Counted from the stretch's first letter, positions 8,987 to 18,111 are shown. The stretch is 64,000 nucleotides of DNA from Brevibacillus dissolubilis (GCF_006170445.1 NZ_VCNA01000013.1:62001-126000), one strand, 5' to 3'. Notes: generated by a model not told the origin, from the sequence alone. A program made the numbers and translations.

Positions 8987-9508
8987 ATGCCCATCACCAT
9001 TCGTCCTTTCCATTATGAGCAAGACCGTGCCAATGTGCAACGTTGCAACCTCGCATTGGAGCTGTATCATTCCCGTCTATGGATGGAAATCACGGGAGAG
9101 CCGCATGATGCCGGGTATTGGGAGAAGCTCCTTGCCACCCCGGAAGCAGCGAATGACTATGACCAAGAACTGCAGACAGCCCACACCGATGAGAACAAGC
9201 AGATTCTGATCGCCGAGACAGCTGCAGGCGAGTTTGCCGGCTTCCTCTACATCGAGGTACGCAATACTCCCCGTCACGGCGTGCTAGAAGGCGGATGCAT
9301 CAACGAGATCTTCGTCGAGCCTGCCTTTCGCGGTCAGCGTGTGGCCCATCTGTTGATGCAGGCGGGCGAAGACTGGTTTGCCTCCAAAGGCTTGTCGCGT
9401 GGCCAAGTCTTCGTGACAGCGAACAATCCGGCGGCGGTCAAGCTGTACGAGTCGTTCGGCTATGTGATCGCGGATTATCGGATGCTGAAGAAACATCGAG
9501 ACGCATAA
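8987..9508 (+). CDS. GNAT-family N-acetyltransferase
   Basis: The 173-residue protein has the GNAT core: a beta-strand pair around residues 75-95 (ETAAGEFAGFLYIEVR), the acetyl-CoA loop VEPAFRGQRVAHLLMQAGEDW near 104-124, and the C-terminal NNPAAVKLYESFGYV strand-helix motif. AAAAGGAGG is well placed before the ATG. It stands between two terminators as a single gene. The substrate (small amine, antibiotic or protein) is unknown. Confidence 0.85.
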   Translation: MPITIRPFHYEQDRANVQRCNLALELYHSRLWMEITGEPHDAGYWEKLLATPEAANDYDQELQTAHTDENKQILIAETAAGEFAGFLYIEVRNTPRHGVLEGGCINEIFVEPAFRGQRVAHLLMQAGEDWFASKGLSRGQVFVTANNPAAVKLYESFGYVIADYRMLKKHRDA

Positions 9509-9513
9509 CGCAT

Positions 9514-9562
9514 AAAAAAAGCGGAGATCGGAGCGTGTTTCTTGTGCTCGTTCTCCGCTTTT
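9514..9562 (+). terminator. Terminator after GNAT gene
   Basis: AAAAGCGGAGA pairs with TCTCCGCTTTT across a loop of about 25 bases; T-rich on the plus strand. Confidence 0.75.
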
Positions 9563-9621
9563 CGTTTATTACCTTGTCCATCGTCCGGTTCATTTCCCCT
9601 ACATTATGTGTGTAGCTTCAA

Positions 9622-10143
9622 CTAAAACTTCACCTTCAACTGAAAGGCAGCCCGTTCCTGCTCCTTGCCCCGAAACGATACCTGAACAATCCCCTCACGC
9701 CCACGCAGCTGCGCCGGAACAATCGCCCCGACCGAAAAAGTGGTACGCTTTTGATCGACACTTGCCACTGCAGACTGCCCTTTTTTCATGAGATAGCCGT
9801 TGCCCTCCATGTCATAGAAGGTGATCGAGACCTGTCCCTCGTGCCCGAACGTTTTGCCAGTGAACAAGATCGCTCCCGCCGAAATCCCACCTTCACTGAC
9901 CGAGTCGAGCGTAAATAGGCTATGCTTGAGATCAAGCTTCTGCCCTTTTTTCCAATCGGTCAGGATCAGGTCATATTCCTCTGTGAGCAGGCGGGCGCTT
10001 GTCATCATCGCCTGCCATGGACTGCTTGTGGCATACTCCACCACCTGATTGTGTCCGATCTCTCCCTGTATCGTCGCATGCGCATGATCCGCCTGATTCC
10101 ACGCCAACAACAGCATCAAGCCGAGCCAAAGTCCTTCTGCCAT
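9622..10143 (-). CDS. Unrecognised secreted or membrane-anchored protein
   Basis: The 173-residue protein starts with a hydrophobic segment (LWLGLMLLLAW), probably a signal peptide or anchor, then a soluble domain rich in beta-strands (ITFYDMEGNGYLM, VQVSFRGKEQERAAFQLKV). The pattern resembles an Ig-like or carbohydrate-binding-type sandwich, but I recognise no family. GGGGTGAGAACGG before the ATG supports this start. It may be co-transcribed behind the gene at 10212-10562, although a terminator lies between them. Confidence 0.6.
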   Translation of the reverse strand: MAEGLWLGLMLLLAWNQADHAHATIQGEIGHNQVVEYATSSPWQAMMTSARLLTEEYDLILTDWKKGQKLDLKHSLFTLDSVSEGGISAGAILFTGKTFGHEGQVSITFYDMEGNGYLMKKGQSAVASVDQKRTTFSVGAIVPAQLRGREGIVQVSFRGKEQERAAFQLKVKF

Positions 10144-10193
10144 CCGTTCTCACCCCAGTCATGTTTACCCATAGCATTCCCGATTGGGGCATC

Positions 10194-10222
10194 AAAAAAC
10201 CCCTGCGCAAGTTACGCAGAGG
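10194..10222 (-). terminator. Terminator overlapping the end of the 10212 gene
   Basis: On the minus strand CCTCTGCG pairs with CGCAGGGG (one G-T pair) and is followed by six T. The first arm lies inside the last codons of the gene. Confidence 0.85.
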
Positions 10223-10562
10223 CGAGAGAACCGTATTTGCTTTTGAAATCAGCGAAGCTGAAGCCTTCGAACAGAGTCAGGAACTGTTCTGTATCATTGT
10301 AATAGGTGCGGGATTCACGCACGTTTGGATGCTTTTCTACGTATAGAATGGCGACGATCCGGCTGACTGGTACGCCTTCCTTCTCCTGATCATAGATACC
10401 GCGCTCCGCCAGTACTTTATCAAAATAACGCGGATACGTAACCGTAAAAGACTTCGTGGCATTGTCGGACTCGTATGTAACCATCGAACGGTCAAACGTA
10501 TCAGACGGTGAGCCGCCTTTGCCTGCTGGAACAGCTTCCCCTGTGATGGACAGGACTTTCAT
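10212..10562 (-). CDS. Unrecognised small cytoplasmic protein
   Basis: The 116-residue protein begins MKVLSITGEAVPAGKG. The start at 10562 follows GAGGAGG by seven bases, which rules out the longer upstream reading. It is soluble, has no Cys, and contains a central hydrophobic strand (VSRIVAILYVEK) with mixed charge elsewhere. No domain is recognised. It is probably a monocistronic gene, since a terminator overlaps its end and a divergent phosphotransferase lies on the other side. Confidence 0.65.
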   Translation of the reverse strand: MKVLSITGEAVPAGKGGSPSDTFDRSMVTYESDNATKSFTVTYPRYFDKVLAERGIYDQEKEGVPVSRIVAILYVEKHPNVRESRTYYNDTEQFLTLFEGFSFADFKSKYGSLASA

Positions 10563-10750
10563 CGGGTTTCCTCCTCTTGTGCAACTATCTTCCTTTTTAT
10601 TATAGGATAGCGGGCGTTTTTCTACAAACTTGACATGTCCTTCCATGCAGACTTATCGTAATGGTACGCATTCCATCCGCATGTGGCACCCCTTAGCTCA
10701 ACCGATCCGTACCACATACCTAAAGGATAAAGGAGGACAATCAACCAACT

Positions 10751-11722
10751 ATGACATCCCCAAACCCCAGCCCCTCCCCAACCGACCCATCCCTCATCCA
10801 CGAAGCCTTTTATCACCTGATGGGCCATGATTCACCGATCCTCGGGGTCAGCCGCTTGACCAACAGCTTCGGCCACGAATGTTGGAAAATTACGACCACG
10901 GATCGCACCTGTCTGTTAAAAATCGCGGGACGCAAAGGCTCGCTCTATCATTTTCAAAGCGAAATGCGTGCCTGTGAGCTTGCCCAAGATGGTGGCATTC
11001 CTGCCCCCACTATTCTCGCAAAGTGCCCCGCTCCTAATGTTCTCGGACGTAATTACTACATCCAAGAATGGCTGGACGGCGAAGACGCAGAGACCGCTCT
11101 ACCGAACATGACACCAGAGCAACGTGTAGCCTTCGCCTATGACTTAGGCCGTGCGGTCGGTCAGCTGCATACGATTGAAGGAGACTGCTTCAGCGAAGAT
11201 GCGCATGGGGAAATCCGCTTCCCCTCCTGGCAGACATTTTGCCAAGATCGGCTGAATCGGCTGGGAGTTGACATTCGGGAGAGCCACTCTTTGCCCGAAG
11301 AAAAGCTGGGGGCTGCAGAGAAAAAGTGCCGGAGCCTCATCGAAGCACTCCCCACCGACATCCGTCCCGCTCTCACCCACCGCGACCTATATTTCCCTAA
11401 TTTCCTCGTAACAGACGGTCAATTCCGTGCGTTGCTTGACTTTGAGATCGCCAAATTCTACGACCCGCTCTATGACCTGCCCAAGCTCAACGATACCGAA
11501 TTCCGTACCAAGCCTGACATGTACGAGCCGTTCTATCGCGGGTATCATGAGGTGATTCCGTGGCAGGAGGACTTTCCCCTGCGGATTTCCTTGTCAGAGG
11601 GATTGCTTTATCTGTCGGCGGTTCATTATTTCCATGCGAGATATTTGACTCCTGATATGTTGGAGCTGTATCTGGTACTGCTGGATGAGTGGCTGGAAAA
11701 GGATGCTCGGGGCAAGACCTAG
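10751..11722 (+). CDS. Aminoglycoside phosphotransferase-family kinase (APH/choline kinase-like)
   Basis: The 323-residue protein carries the APH-fold catalytic loop LTHRDLYFPNFLV (Brenner motif H-x-D-x4-N, near 211-220) and the metal-binding LLDFEIAKFYDPLYDL near 228-243. An ATP-lobe Lys is suggested by CLLKIAGRKG. These kinases phosphorylate aminoglycosides, choline, homoserine, fructosamines or similar small molecules; nothing here fixes the substrate, so it should not be read as a resistance gene. The GGAGGA site lies about 14 bases from the ATG, longer than usual, but no closer start is visible. Confidence 0.85.
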   Translation: MTSPNPSPSPTDPSLIHEAFYHLMGHDSPILGVSRLTNSFGHECWKITTTDRTCLLKIAGRKGSLYHFQSEMRACELAQDGGIPAPTILAKCPAPNVLGRNYYIQEWLDGEDAETALPNMTPEQRVAFAYDLGRAVGQLHTIEGDCFSEDAHGEIRFPSWQTFCQDRLNRLGVDIRESHSLPEEKLGAAEKKCRSLIEALPTDIRPALTHRDLYFPNFLVTDGQFRALLDFEIAKFYDPLYDLPKLNDTEFRTKPDMYEPFYRGYHEVIPWQEDFPLRISLSEGLLYLSAVHYFHARYLTPDMLELYLVLLDEWLEKDARGKT

Positions 11723-11755
11723 AATGACATGACATGATCTGATCTACTCAATAAC

Positions 11756-11801
11756 AAAAGCTATCCAGTGCAGGTTGATTGCGCCGGATAGCTTCTTTTT
11801 T
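11756..11801 (+). terminator. Terminator after the phosphotransferase gene
   Basis: AAAGCTATCC pairs with GGATAGCTT, followed by a run of T. Confidence 0.85.
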
Positions 11802-11878
11802 CGCGAGTTTTGACAGGTTTCCACGGATTTTTACGGATTGAGAGACCCAGCCCGCTCCTTTTCCAGAAACGCAATCAA

Positions 11879-12262
11879 TCAGGCGACATCTGACGTACGC
11901 AGGGCAACCCCCTTGTTGTCTAGAGCGATGATGGTCGGATACTCCTGAATGTTCAATTGCTGATAATAATCCAATTGGGTGTTCTCAAACCATCCCAGTT
12001 CATCCACCCGGCCCGTATCTAGGATGTGGTTCATCTCGGTACGGTACTTTTCGGTGGCGGGTTTATTGAGGAAGACGTACACATGGTAACGACCCGGCGC
12101 TTGGGATAGCAGGCGCTCCGGTACTTGGACCGAATCCGCTTGCTCCAGCGTCTGCGGGCCTGGCTCGGGTTCGCGGTGAGTGTTTATGCTGGCGCATCCC
12201 GTCAAGGTCAGCACCAAAAAAGTCAGATAGGCAGCAGTCAGAGTGATCAAGCGTTTATGCAA
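11879..12262 (-). CDS. Lipoprotein with thioredoxin-like C-terminal half
   Basis: About 127 residues. The signal peptide ends in a lipobox (LTLTGCAS), so the Cys would be lipidated on the outer face of the membrane. The mature part has PGRYHVYVFLNKP, then EYPTIIALDNKG, which looks like the cis-Pro strand and following turn of a thioredoxin fold. No CxxC pair is present, so redox activity is unlikely. A TTG at 12262 stands nine bases behind GAGAGG and is preferred over an ATG at 12271 that touches this site. Function unknown. It lies just downstream of gatCAB on the same strand but behind a terminator. Confidence 0.6.
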   Translation of the reverse strand: MHKRLITLTAAYLTFLVLTLTGCASINTHREPEPGPQTLEQADSVQVPERLLSQAPGRYHVYVFLNKPATEKYRTEMNHILDTGRVDELGWFENTQLDYYQQLNIQEYPTIIALDNKGVALRTSDVA

Positions 12263-12337
12263 CGTTATCATCCTCTCTGGAGTGTCTGCTTGTCTAGACG
12301 AATTTGCCTCCCAAAAAGTTGCATAGATGCCAAATGT

Positions 12338-12377
12338 AAAAAAGAAGACGGCCATCTCTTTTGGAGGGCACGTCTTC
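12338..12377 (-). terminator. Terminator of the gatCAB operon
   Basis: On the minus strand GAAGACGTGCC pairs with GGCCGTCTTC and is followed by six T, 27 bases past the gatB stop. Confidence 0.88.
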
Positions 12378-12403
12378 TCTCTTTTTATGCTTCAAGCGGG
12401 TGA

Positions 12404-13840
12404 TTATAGGCTTCCCAGCACTTCAACCAACAACTCATTCACCATACCAGGGTTCGCTTTCCCTTTGGTCTGCTTCATGACTTGTCCGACGAGGTAGCCG
12501 ATCGCACGCTCTTTACCAGCCTTATAGTCTTCCACAGATTGCGGGTTAGCGGCAACCACTTCTTCGACGATGCGCTTGATCTCGCCTACGTCGCTGATCT
12601 GCACCAAGCCTTTTTCTTCGACGATCTTGGCAGGTGCATCACCGGTGTCGAGCATTTCTTTGAAGACCGTTTTGGCGATCTTGGTAGAAATCGTGCCTTT
12701 TTCGATCAGCTTGACCATCTCACCGAGACCTTCTGGCGTGAGTTTGACTTCATGCAGTTCGAGGTTGTTGGCGTTGAGATAGCCGAACAGGTCGGAGGTC
12801 AGCCAGTTGGCGACCGTCTTGGCATCTGCTCCGGTGTTGACTGCTGCATCGAAGAAGTCTGCGGTCTCCTTCGCCATCGTGATGACGCCTGCGTCGTAAA
12901 CGGACAAGCCATACTCATTGACATAGCGGGCTTGACGGGCTTCTGGCAGCTCAGGAATAGAAGCTTTGACTGCTTCGAGCCATTCGTCAGAGATTTGCAG
13001 ACGCACCAGGTCAGGGTCTGGGAAATACCGATAGTCGTGCGCTTCTTCTTTGGTACGCATGACCACGGTTTTGCGGTTGGCTTCATCCCAGCGCATGGTG
13101 GCTTGGATGATCGTGCCGCCGCCCGTGATGACTTCCTCTTGGCGCTTCACTTCATATTCGATAGCTGTCTGTACACCACGGAACGAGTTCATGTTTTTCA
13201 GCTCGGTTTTGGTCCCGAATTCTTCTTGACCATATGGACGGATGGAGACGTTGGCGTCACAGCGCAGGGAGCCCTGCTCCATTTTTACGTCGGAGACACC
13301 GGTGTATTGGATGATGCTCTTCAGCTTCTCCAGATACGCCTTCGCTTCTTCTGCGGAGCGGATATCTGCCTCAGAGACGATCTCGACGAGCGGTACACCT
13401 ACACGGTTGTAGTCGATGAGGGTGCCGCCGCCAAACTCGGAGTGGGTCAGCTTGCCCGCGTCTTCCTCCAGGTGCAGACGGTTGATGCGGATGCGCTTGG
13501 TCTCACCATTGACCTCGATGTCGATCCAGCCGTTTTTACCGATAGGCTGGTCGAACTGAGAGATCTGATAAGCCTTCGGCAGATCCGGGTAAAAGTAGTT
13601 TTTGCGGTCGAACTTGGTCTCCTGAGAGATCTCGCAGTTGAGCGCAAGCGCTGCTTTCATCGCGTATTCGATCGCTTGTCTGTTCGGCACAGGGAGGACT
13701 CCCGGATGACCGAGACAGATTGGGCAGGTATGGGTATTAGGCGGTGCGCCGAATTCAGTCGGGCAGCCGCAGAAAATTTTACTGTTGGTGGAAAGCTCGG
13801 CGTGAACCTCCAGACCGATGACGGTTTCAAACTTGCTCAT
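12404..13840 (-). CDS. gatB: Asp-tRNA(Asn)/Glu-tRNA(Gln) amidotransferase subunit B
   Basis: The 478-residue subunit binds the mischarged tRNA and, with an ATP-dependent kinase step, activates the Glu (or Asp) side chain for amidation. It opens with [20 protein letters not shown] and has the Zn-type Cys set CGCP and CPICLGHPG (about 24-46). The central kinase part contains [17 protein letters not shown], and the C-terminal 130 residues form the helical and YqeY-like tail ([14 protein letters not shown]). AAGGGGG precedes the ATG. It is the last gene of the gatC-gatA-gatB operon and sits just behind gatA. Length is normal for the family. Confidence 0.97.
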   Translation of the reverse strand: MSKFETVIGLEVHAELSTNSKIFCGCPTEFGAPPNTHTCPICLGHPGVLPVPNRQAIEYAMKAALALNCEISQETKFDRKNYFYPDLPKAYQISQFDQPIGKNGWIDIEVNGETKRIRINRLHLEEDAGKLTHSEFGGGTLIDYNRVGVPLVEIVSEADIRSAEEAKAYLEKLKSIIQYTGVSDVKMEQGSLRCDANVSIRPYGQEEFGTKTELKNMNSFRGVQTAIEYEVKRQEEVITGGGTIIQATMRWDEANRKTVVMRTKEEAHDYRYFPDPDLVRLQISDEWLEAVKASIPELPEARQARYVNEYGLSVYDAGVITMAKETADFFDAAVNTGADAKTVANWLTSDLFGYLNANNLELHEVKLTPEGLGEMVKLIEKGTISTKIAKTVFKEMLDTGDAPAKIVEEKGLVQISDVGEIKRIVEEVVAANPQSVEDYKAGKERAIGYLVGQVMKQTKGKANPGMVNELLVEVLGSL

Positions 13841-13846
13841 CTCTCT

Positions 13847-15319
13847 CTACCCCCTTACCAGTTCCGGCTTGCGCAGATGATGCTGGGTTGCTTGCTCGTA
13901 AGCATGTGCAGCGCGCAAGATAGTGGCTTCGTCAAATGCTTTCCCGATCAGCTGCATGCCGATTGGCAGACCTTTGTTGCTCACGCCGCACGGGATGCTG
14001 ATCGCAGGCAATCCAGCCAGGTTAGCCGGTACGGTACAGATATCTTCTAAGTACATTTTCACCGGATCGTCGACGTTCTCCCCGATCTTGAACGCAGTGG
14101 TTGGCGTCGTCGGATGCAGGATGACATCATAGTCAGCGAAAATCGCTTGATAGTCTTGGATGATCAGGGTACGCACCTGCAGTGCTTTTTTATAGAACGC
14201 ATCATAGTAGCCAGAGGAGAGCGCATAAGTGCCGAGCATGATACGGCGCTTCACTTCATCCCCGAAACCTTGGGTGCGTGATTCCATGTAGACGTCGAGC
14301 AGGTTTTGTGCATTTTCAGCACGCACACCATAGCGGACACCGTCGAAGCGGGCGAGGTTGGAAGAAGCCTCAGAGGATGCGAGCAGGTAGTAAGCCGGAA
14401 CCGCGTATTCGGTATGTGGCAGGGATACCTCGCCCCATGTAGCGCCCAGTGACTCAAGCTGCTTGAGTGCGGTCATGACTGCTTCGCGCACCTCTGGGTC
14501 GATGCCTTCGCCGATCAGCTCTTTTGGCACACCGATACGCAGGCCGCTGATATCACCGGTGAGTGCGGACAGGTAATCCGGTACTTCTACGTCTGCAGAG
14601 GTAGAGTCGAATTCATCGAAGCCCGCGATGGCTTGCAGCACGTAGGCCGCATCCTCGACGTTTTTGGTGATTGGACCGATCTGGTCGAGGGAAGACGCAT
14701 ACGCTACAAGACCATAGCGCGATACTCGGCCATAGGTTGGCTTGAGTCCTACGACACCGCAGAATGCGGCCGGTTGACGGATGGAGCCGCCTGTATCAGA
14801 ACCCAGTGTGAAAAAGAATTCACGCGCTGCCATCGCCGCAGCAGAACCACCGCTGGAGCCGCCTGGCACGTAGTCGTAGTTCCATGGGTTGCGGGTCGGG
14901 TAGAAGCTGGAGTTTTCGTTGGAGCCGCCCATCGCGAACTCGTCCATGTTGAGCTTGGAATAGATCAGTGCATCTTGTGCCTTCAACCGTTTGCTGACGG
15001 TCGCATCATAGATCGGGTCGTAGTTGGACAGGATTTGGCTCGCGCAGGTAGTACGGATGCCTTGGGTCACAATATTATCCTTGATTCCCGCCGGCAGACC
15101 AAACAAAAGGCCGAACTCGCCGTCGCCCTTCGCCAGACGCTCGTCCAATGCTTTGGCTTGCTTGCGTGCGACCTCTTCATCAACAGTCAGAGTGGCTTTG
15201 ATCTCGCCATCCACCTCGCTGATGCGGGAGAGGGACGCTTCGACCAGATCAGTGACTGACAGCTCTTTTTTGCGTAAGTCACTATGTATTTCAGATAAAC
15301 GTTTATCAAACAGGGACAC
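13847..15319 (-). CDS. gatA: Asp-tRNA(Asn)/Glu-tRNA(Gln) amidotransferase subunit A
   Basis: The 490-residue amidase releases ammonia from glutamine for the GatB active site. The amidase-signature catalytic set is complete: Lys80 in LPAGIKDN, the cis-Ser in [11 protein letters not shown], and nucleophile Ser179 in [16 protein letters not shown]. The GTG at 15319 ([11 protein letters not shown]) is chosen because AAGGGGTGA precedes it; earlier in-frame codons overlap that site. It lies between gatC and gatB in one operon. Confidence 0.97.
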   Translation of the reverse strand: MSLFDKRLSEIHSDLRKKELSVTDLVEASLSRISEVDGEIKATLTVDEEVARKQAKALDERLAKGDGEFGLLFGLPAGIKDNIVTQGIRTTCASQILSNYDPIYDATVSKRLKAQDALIYSKLNMDEFAMGGSNENSSFYPTRNPWNYDYVPGGSSGGSAAAMAAREFFFTLGSDTGGSIRQPAAFCGVVGLKPTYGRVSRYGLVAYASSLDQIGPITKNVEDAAYVLQAIAGFDEFDSTSADVEVPDYLSALTGDISGLRIGVPKELIGEGIDPEVREAVMTALKQLESLGATWGEVSLPHTEYAVPAYYLLASSEASSNLARFDGVRYGVRAENAQNLLDVYMESRTQGFGDEVKRRIMLGTYALSSGYYDAFYKKALQVRTLIIQDYQAIFADYDVILHPTTPTTAFKIGENVDDPVKMYLEDICTVPANLAGLPAISIPCGVSNKGLPIGMQLIGKAFDEATILRAAHAYEQATQHHLRKPELVRG

Positions 15320-15349
15320 GTTGGTCACCCCTTCTCTTCTCATCTCGTT

Positions 15350-15640
15350 CTATTCAAAAACAGCTGGTACCTTCAACTGGCCTTCTTCATGTTCCGGTGA
15401 ATTGCGCAGGGCTTCTTCACGCGGAAGGGACGCTCGGTTGACGTCTTCACGCATGACGTTTTTCACGTCGGTTGCGTGGCTGGTCGGCTCTACGTTGGAT
15501 GTATCCAGTTCGTCCAATTTTTTGGCAAACTCCAGAATCGCATTCAAATCTTTGGTATAGCGTTCTGCCTCTTCCTCAGTCAGCTTCAGACGGGCAAGCT
15601 TGGCTACATGTTCCACTTCAGTACGAGTAATGGCGCTCAA
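15350..15640 (-). CDS. gatC: Asp-tRNA(Asn)/Glu-tRNA(Gln) amidotransferase subunit C
   Basis: The 96-residue subunit wraps around GatA and stabilises the complex. It shows the family pattern ITRTEVEHVAKLARLKLTEE, then LDELDTSNVEPTSHA and MREDVNRASL. A TTG at 15640 stands seven bases behind GGAGGTG and gives the usual 95-residue length; a longer reading from 15679 would add unlikely residues. First gene of gatCAB. Confidence 0.95.
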   Translation of the reverse strand: MSAITRTEVEHVAKLARLKLTEEEAERYTKDLNAILEFAKKLDELDTSNVEPTSHATDVKNVMREDVNRASLPREEALRNSPEHEEGQLKVPAVFE

Positions 15641-15688
15641 AAGATTCCACCTCCAAGATTTCTTTCTATACGAGAGCATATAACCTTA

Positions 15689-15718
15689 AGGATACTGGAA
15701 CAATTGCGTTCACGTCAA
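15689..15718 (-). promoter_or_regulatory. Putative sigma-A promoter of gatCAB
   Basis: On the minus strand TTGACG (15713-15718) and TATCCT (15689-15694) are 18 bases apart, about 50 bases before the gatC start. Confidence 0.5.
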
Positions 15719-15846
15719 TTTTTACCCGTAATCATTCGTCATAAAAAGAAATACATCTGATTAAGGTGTTTTTCTCAAAAAAATAGTTTTGGTCAATCTT
15801 TGATGACATAGGTATCGCAGATAAGACCAAGCTTTCCCCGATCACG

Positions 15847-15877
15847 AAAAATAAGCGCCCAAAATCTTTAGGCGCTT
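15847..15877 (-). terminator. Terminator of the RDD-protein gene
   Basis: AAGCGCC pairs with GGCGCTT around an 11-base loop; T-rich end on the minus strand, about 17 bases past the stop at 15894. Confidence 0.8.
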
Positions 15878-15893
15878 TCCATCCATTTCACCA

Positions 15894-16361
15894 TTATTTT
15901 TTCACGACAACCGTGGAGCAGATCTTATCATGCAGCCCCTGTTTCTTCTCGGTAAACCCTACCATGAGATAGCCGATCATCAGGATCAGCCCGGAGAGAA
16001 TCTTCGAAAAATAACGTCCAACCGCCTGCCCTGTACTGATCTGGTTGCCATTGAGATCGGTTACCTTGATCCCCAGTGCCTGCTTGCCCAAGGTTCCCTG
16101 CTTCTCGGACGCCTCAAAAGCGGCAAAATAGACGGCAGACACAACCGCACTGATCAGGTTAGACAGCATAGCAGCAAACTCTGGCGGCAAACCTCCGACT
16201 GCCGCGACAATCCCGACCAGTAACCCTACAATAAAACCGACAATGAACAAAATGATGCCATCCACGACATAAGCGCCTACCCGTCGCCAAAAACCAGCGT
16301 ATTGAACCGTGGCCTGTGGATATGAGTAGCTTGAGTTGGAGTTGACTTGATGCTGATTCAT
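15894..16361 (-). CDS. RDD-family membrane protein
   Basis: The 155-residue protein has the RDD signature: YAGFWRRVGAYVVDGIILFIVGF near 20-42 with Arg and Asp in the first helix, then a second hydrophobic pair, TLGKQALGIKVTDLNG, and a last helix (ILSGLILMIGYLMVG). Three to four helices are predicted. The first 19 residues are rich in Gln, Ser and Asn. RDD proteins are of mostly unknown function, some acting as Na+/H+ antiporters. It is a single gene between two terminators. Confidence 0.85.
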   Translation of the reverse strand: MNQHQVNSNSSYSYPQATVQYAGFWRRVGAYVVDGIILFIVGFIVGLLVGIVAAVGGLPPEFAAMLSNLISAVVSAVYFAAFEASEKQGTLGKQALGIKVTDLNGNQISTGQAVGRYFSKILSGLILMIGYLMVGFTEKKQGLHDKICSTVVVKK

Positions 16362-16420
16362 ACGTGATCACTCCTTTCCCTTCATATGTATGCCTGCTGC
16401 GTGACCTTCATGATCAAATG

Positions 16421-16455
16421 AAAAAGACCGCCCACCCCATTTTGGGCAGACGGTC
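16421..16455 (-). terminator. Terminator of the degV gene
   Basis: On the minus strand GACCG...TGCCCA pairs with TGGGC...GGTC and is followed by five T. Confidence 0.8.
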
Positions 16456-16469
16456 GCGCGTCATCAAAA

Positions 16470-17318
16470 TTATAAATAATACCAGGTAAGTCCCATCGCC
16501 CCGTTGCCTACATGTGTGGCAATCACCGGACCAAAGTGGGAAACAGATACATCTACATGCGGATATTTCTCTTCAATATATTTTTTCCATTCTTCTGCCT
16601 CTTCGCGAACATCAGCCTGTACGATGGAACAGCGCATCGGCTTGCCTTTTTGGGCTTCGGCCTCAAACAGCTCCATAATCCCGCTTTTGGCTTTGCCGCG
16701 GGTGCGGACTTTTTGGTACGGTACGATTTTACCGTTTTCAAAGGTGAGGATCGGCTTGATCTTGAGCATCGTCCCCAGCATCATCGCAGCAGCAGAGAGT
16801 CGTCCGCCACGGTAGAGAAAATCGAGGTCATCCACCAGGAAATAGGTGGTGCTGTTTTCTTTGATGTAGTTGATACGGGCCAGGATCTCCTCGTGGCTCT
16901 TGCCTTCTTTGGCCATCTTGGCTGCCTCGACGACCATGAAGCCCATCGCGTAGACCGTGATCTGGGAATCGATGACATCTACAGGGAAATCCTCCACCAT
17001 GCGGGATGCCGTCATCGCGCCTTGGCAGGTTCCACTGATGCCGCTCGACAGGTGGATCGCAATCGCACGGTCATACTGCTCAGACAGACGCTCGAACAGC
17101 TCCACGAACTCACCAACCGGCGGCTGTGAGGTAGTCGGCAGGCTGTCCGTCTTGCGCAGCTTCTCATAAAAATCGGCTTCGGAGAAATTATCCCCTTCCC
17201 GATATGCTTCGGAACCATAGATGACCTGCAGCGGCACGATAAAAACAGAATCTAGTTGCTGTAATTCTTCTTCGGGTATGTAGCTCGTACTGTCTGTCAC
17301 AATTGCAATTGAAGTCAA
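16470..17318 (-). CDS. DegV-family fatty-acid-binding protein
   Basis: The 282-residue protein starts IAIVTDSTSYIPEEE and has SLPTTSQPPVGEFVELFE, IHLSSGISGTCQGA and a C-terminal HFGPVIATHVGNGAMGLTWY, all hallmarks of DegV. Family members bind a fatty acid and some (FakB) present it to the kinase FakA. No FakA gene is in view. The TTG at 17318 is chosen because GGAGGAAG lies seven bases ahead. It follows the sigma-factor gene but a terminator separates them, so it probably has its own promoter. Confidence 0.92.
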   Translation of the reverse strand: MTSIAIVTDSTSYIPEEELQQLDSVFIVPLQVIYGSEAYREGDNFSEADFYEKLRKTDSLPTTSQPPVGEFVELFERLSEQYDRAIAIHLSSGISGTCQGAMTASRMVEDFPVDVIDSQITVYAMGFMVVEAAKMAKEGKSHEEILARINYIKENSTTYFLVDDLDFLYRGGRLSAAAMMLGTMLKIKPILTFENGKIVPYQKVRTRGKAKSGIMELFEAEAQKGKPMRCSIVQADVREEAEEWKKYIEEKYPHVDVSVSHFGPVIATHVGNGAMGLTWYYL

Positions 17319-17382
17319 CGTAGCTTCCTCCACTTCTTCACATCTCTAAAATAGGGTACTACTCATCTATATGAAAAGCACG

Positions 17383-17410
17383 AAAAAGGAATGACTTTTA
17401 GCATCATTCC
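17383..17410 (-). terminator. Terminator of the sigma-factor gene
   Basis: GGAATGA (17388-17394) pairs with TCATTCC (17404-17410); minus-strand T run follows. It almost touches the stop codon at 17412. Confidence 0.85.
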
Positions 17411-17411
17411 C

Positions 17412-17990
17412 TTATCTTGCCTGCTCGCTTTCGCGCATATACAAGCGTTTCAACTCACGTAAGGCTCTGTATGTGATGGTTTTGACACTGGATTCGGTCT
17501 TGCCGAGCAGCTCTGCCACCTGTGCCACCTTGAGGTCACCGAAATAGCGCAGGGTCAGGACATCGCGCTGGTCACGGGTCAGTCGCTCCATTTTGCCGCG
17601 CAGCACTTGGCCTTCTTCACTGGTCAAAGCCTGCTGCTCCGGTTGCCAGGTATCATCAGTCTCGCTCGTGAAGAGATCTGTGTTATCAGACGGCATTTCG
17701 CGTTGTTTGCGGACAAAATCGATAAAGGTGTTATGCGCGATACAGAAGATCCAGGCAGCGAACGGGCTGGTTCTGCTGTACTGTCCGAATTTTTCCAGTG
17801 CTTTGAGGAAGACCGTCGTAGTCAGGTCATCGGCATCCCACGGATTGTGGACACGGCTGCGCAAGTAACGGTTCACTCGGTCGAAGTACTCATCATACAA
17901 CTCATCAAAACTGCGTGATTCAAAATAACCGGTCTGTGGCTGATCAGGAGTTCTACCCTCCTGTCCCCAACGAAGTTTCGGAATAGCCAT
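17412..17990 (-). CDS. ECF-like RNA polymerase sigma factor
   Basis: The 192-residue protein has sigma region 2 (FDELYDEYFDRVNRYLRSRV to ALEKFGQYSRTSPFAAWIFCIAHNTFIDFVRKQRE, about 25-100) and region 4 (LTRDQRDVLTLRYFGDLKVAQVAELLGKTESSVKT region, about 130-180), with no region 3. A 35-residue acidic linker (DTDDTW type) joins them. No anti-sigma gene follows; the next gene is degV beyond a terminator, which is unusual for this class. The start is uncertain: ATG 17990 has a weak ribosome site, and GTG 18002 is possible. Four 11-bp repeats at 18068-18111 may control it. Confidence 0.88.
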   Translation of the reverse strand: MAIPKLRWGQEGRTPDQPQTGYFESRSFDELYDEYFDRVNRYLRSRVHNPWDADDLTTTVFLKALEKFGQYSRTSPFAAWIFCIAHNTFIDFVRKQREMPSDNTDLFTSETDDTWQPEQQALTSEEGQVLRGKMERLTRDQRDVLTLRYFGDLKVAQVAELLGKTESSVKTITYRALRELKRLYMRESEQAR

Positions 17991-18067
17991 GGTGGACAAC
18001 ACTCACTTTTCTATAGGTTAGGAAAAAGATTCCAAGTCAGTCGTTTCATGAGTATCATCTTACCGTC

Positions 18068-18111
18068 CGAAACTTTAGGAAACCTTACCGAAATCTTAAG
18101 ATTACCTTAAG
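18068..18111 (-). repeat. Four tandem 11-bp repeats upstream of the sigma-factor gene
   Basis: On the plus strand the units are CGAAACTTTAG, GAAACCTTACC, GAAATCTTAAG and ATTACCTTAAG, consensus GAAACCTTAAG (CTTAAGGTTTC on the minus strand). Exact 11-bp phasing is typical of OmpR/PhoB-family binding arrays. Confidence 0.6.

Noticed and set aside
10751-11722. Reading the phosphotransferase as an aminoglycoside-resistance gene.
   Set aside because: Only the general APH fold is visible; the family covers many small-molecule kinases and nothing in context points to an antibiotic.
12482-14050. A 522-codon open frame on the plus strand across gatB.
   Set aside because: It lies fully antisense to the well-supported gatB gene and its product looks like no known protein; long antisense frames are common with this codon bias.
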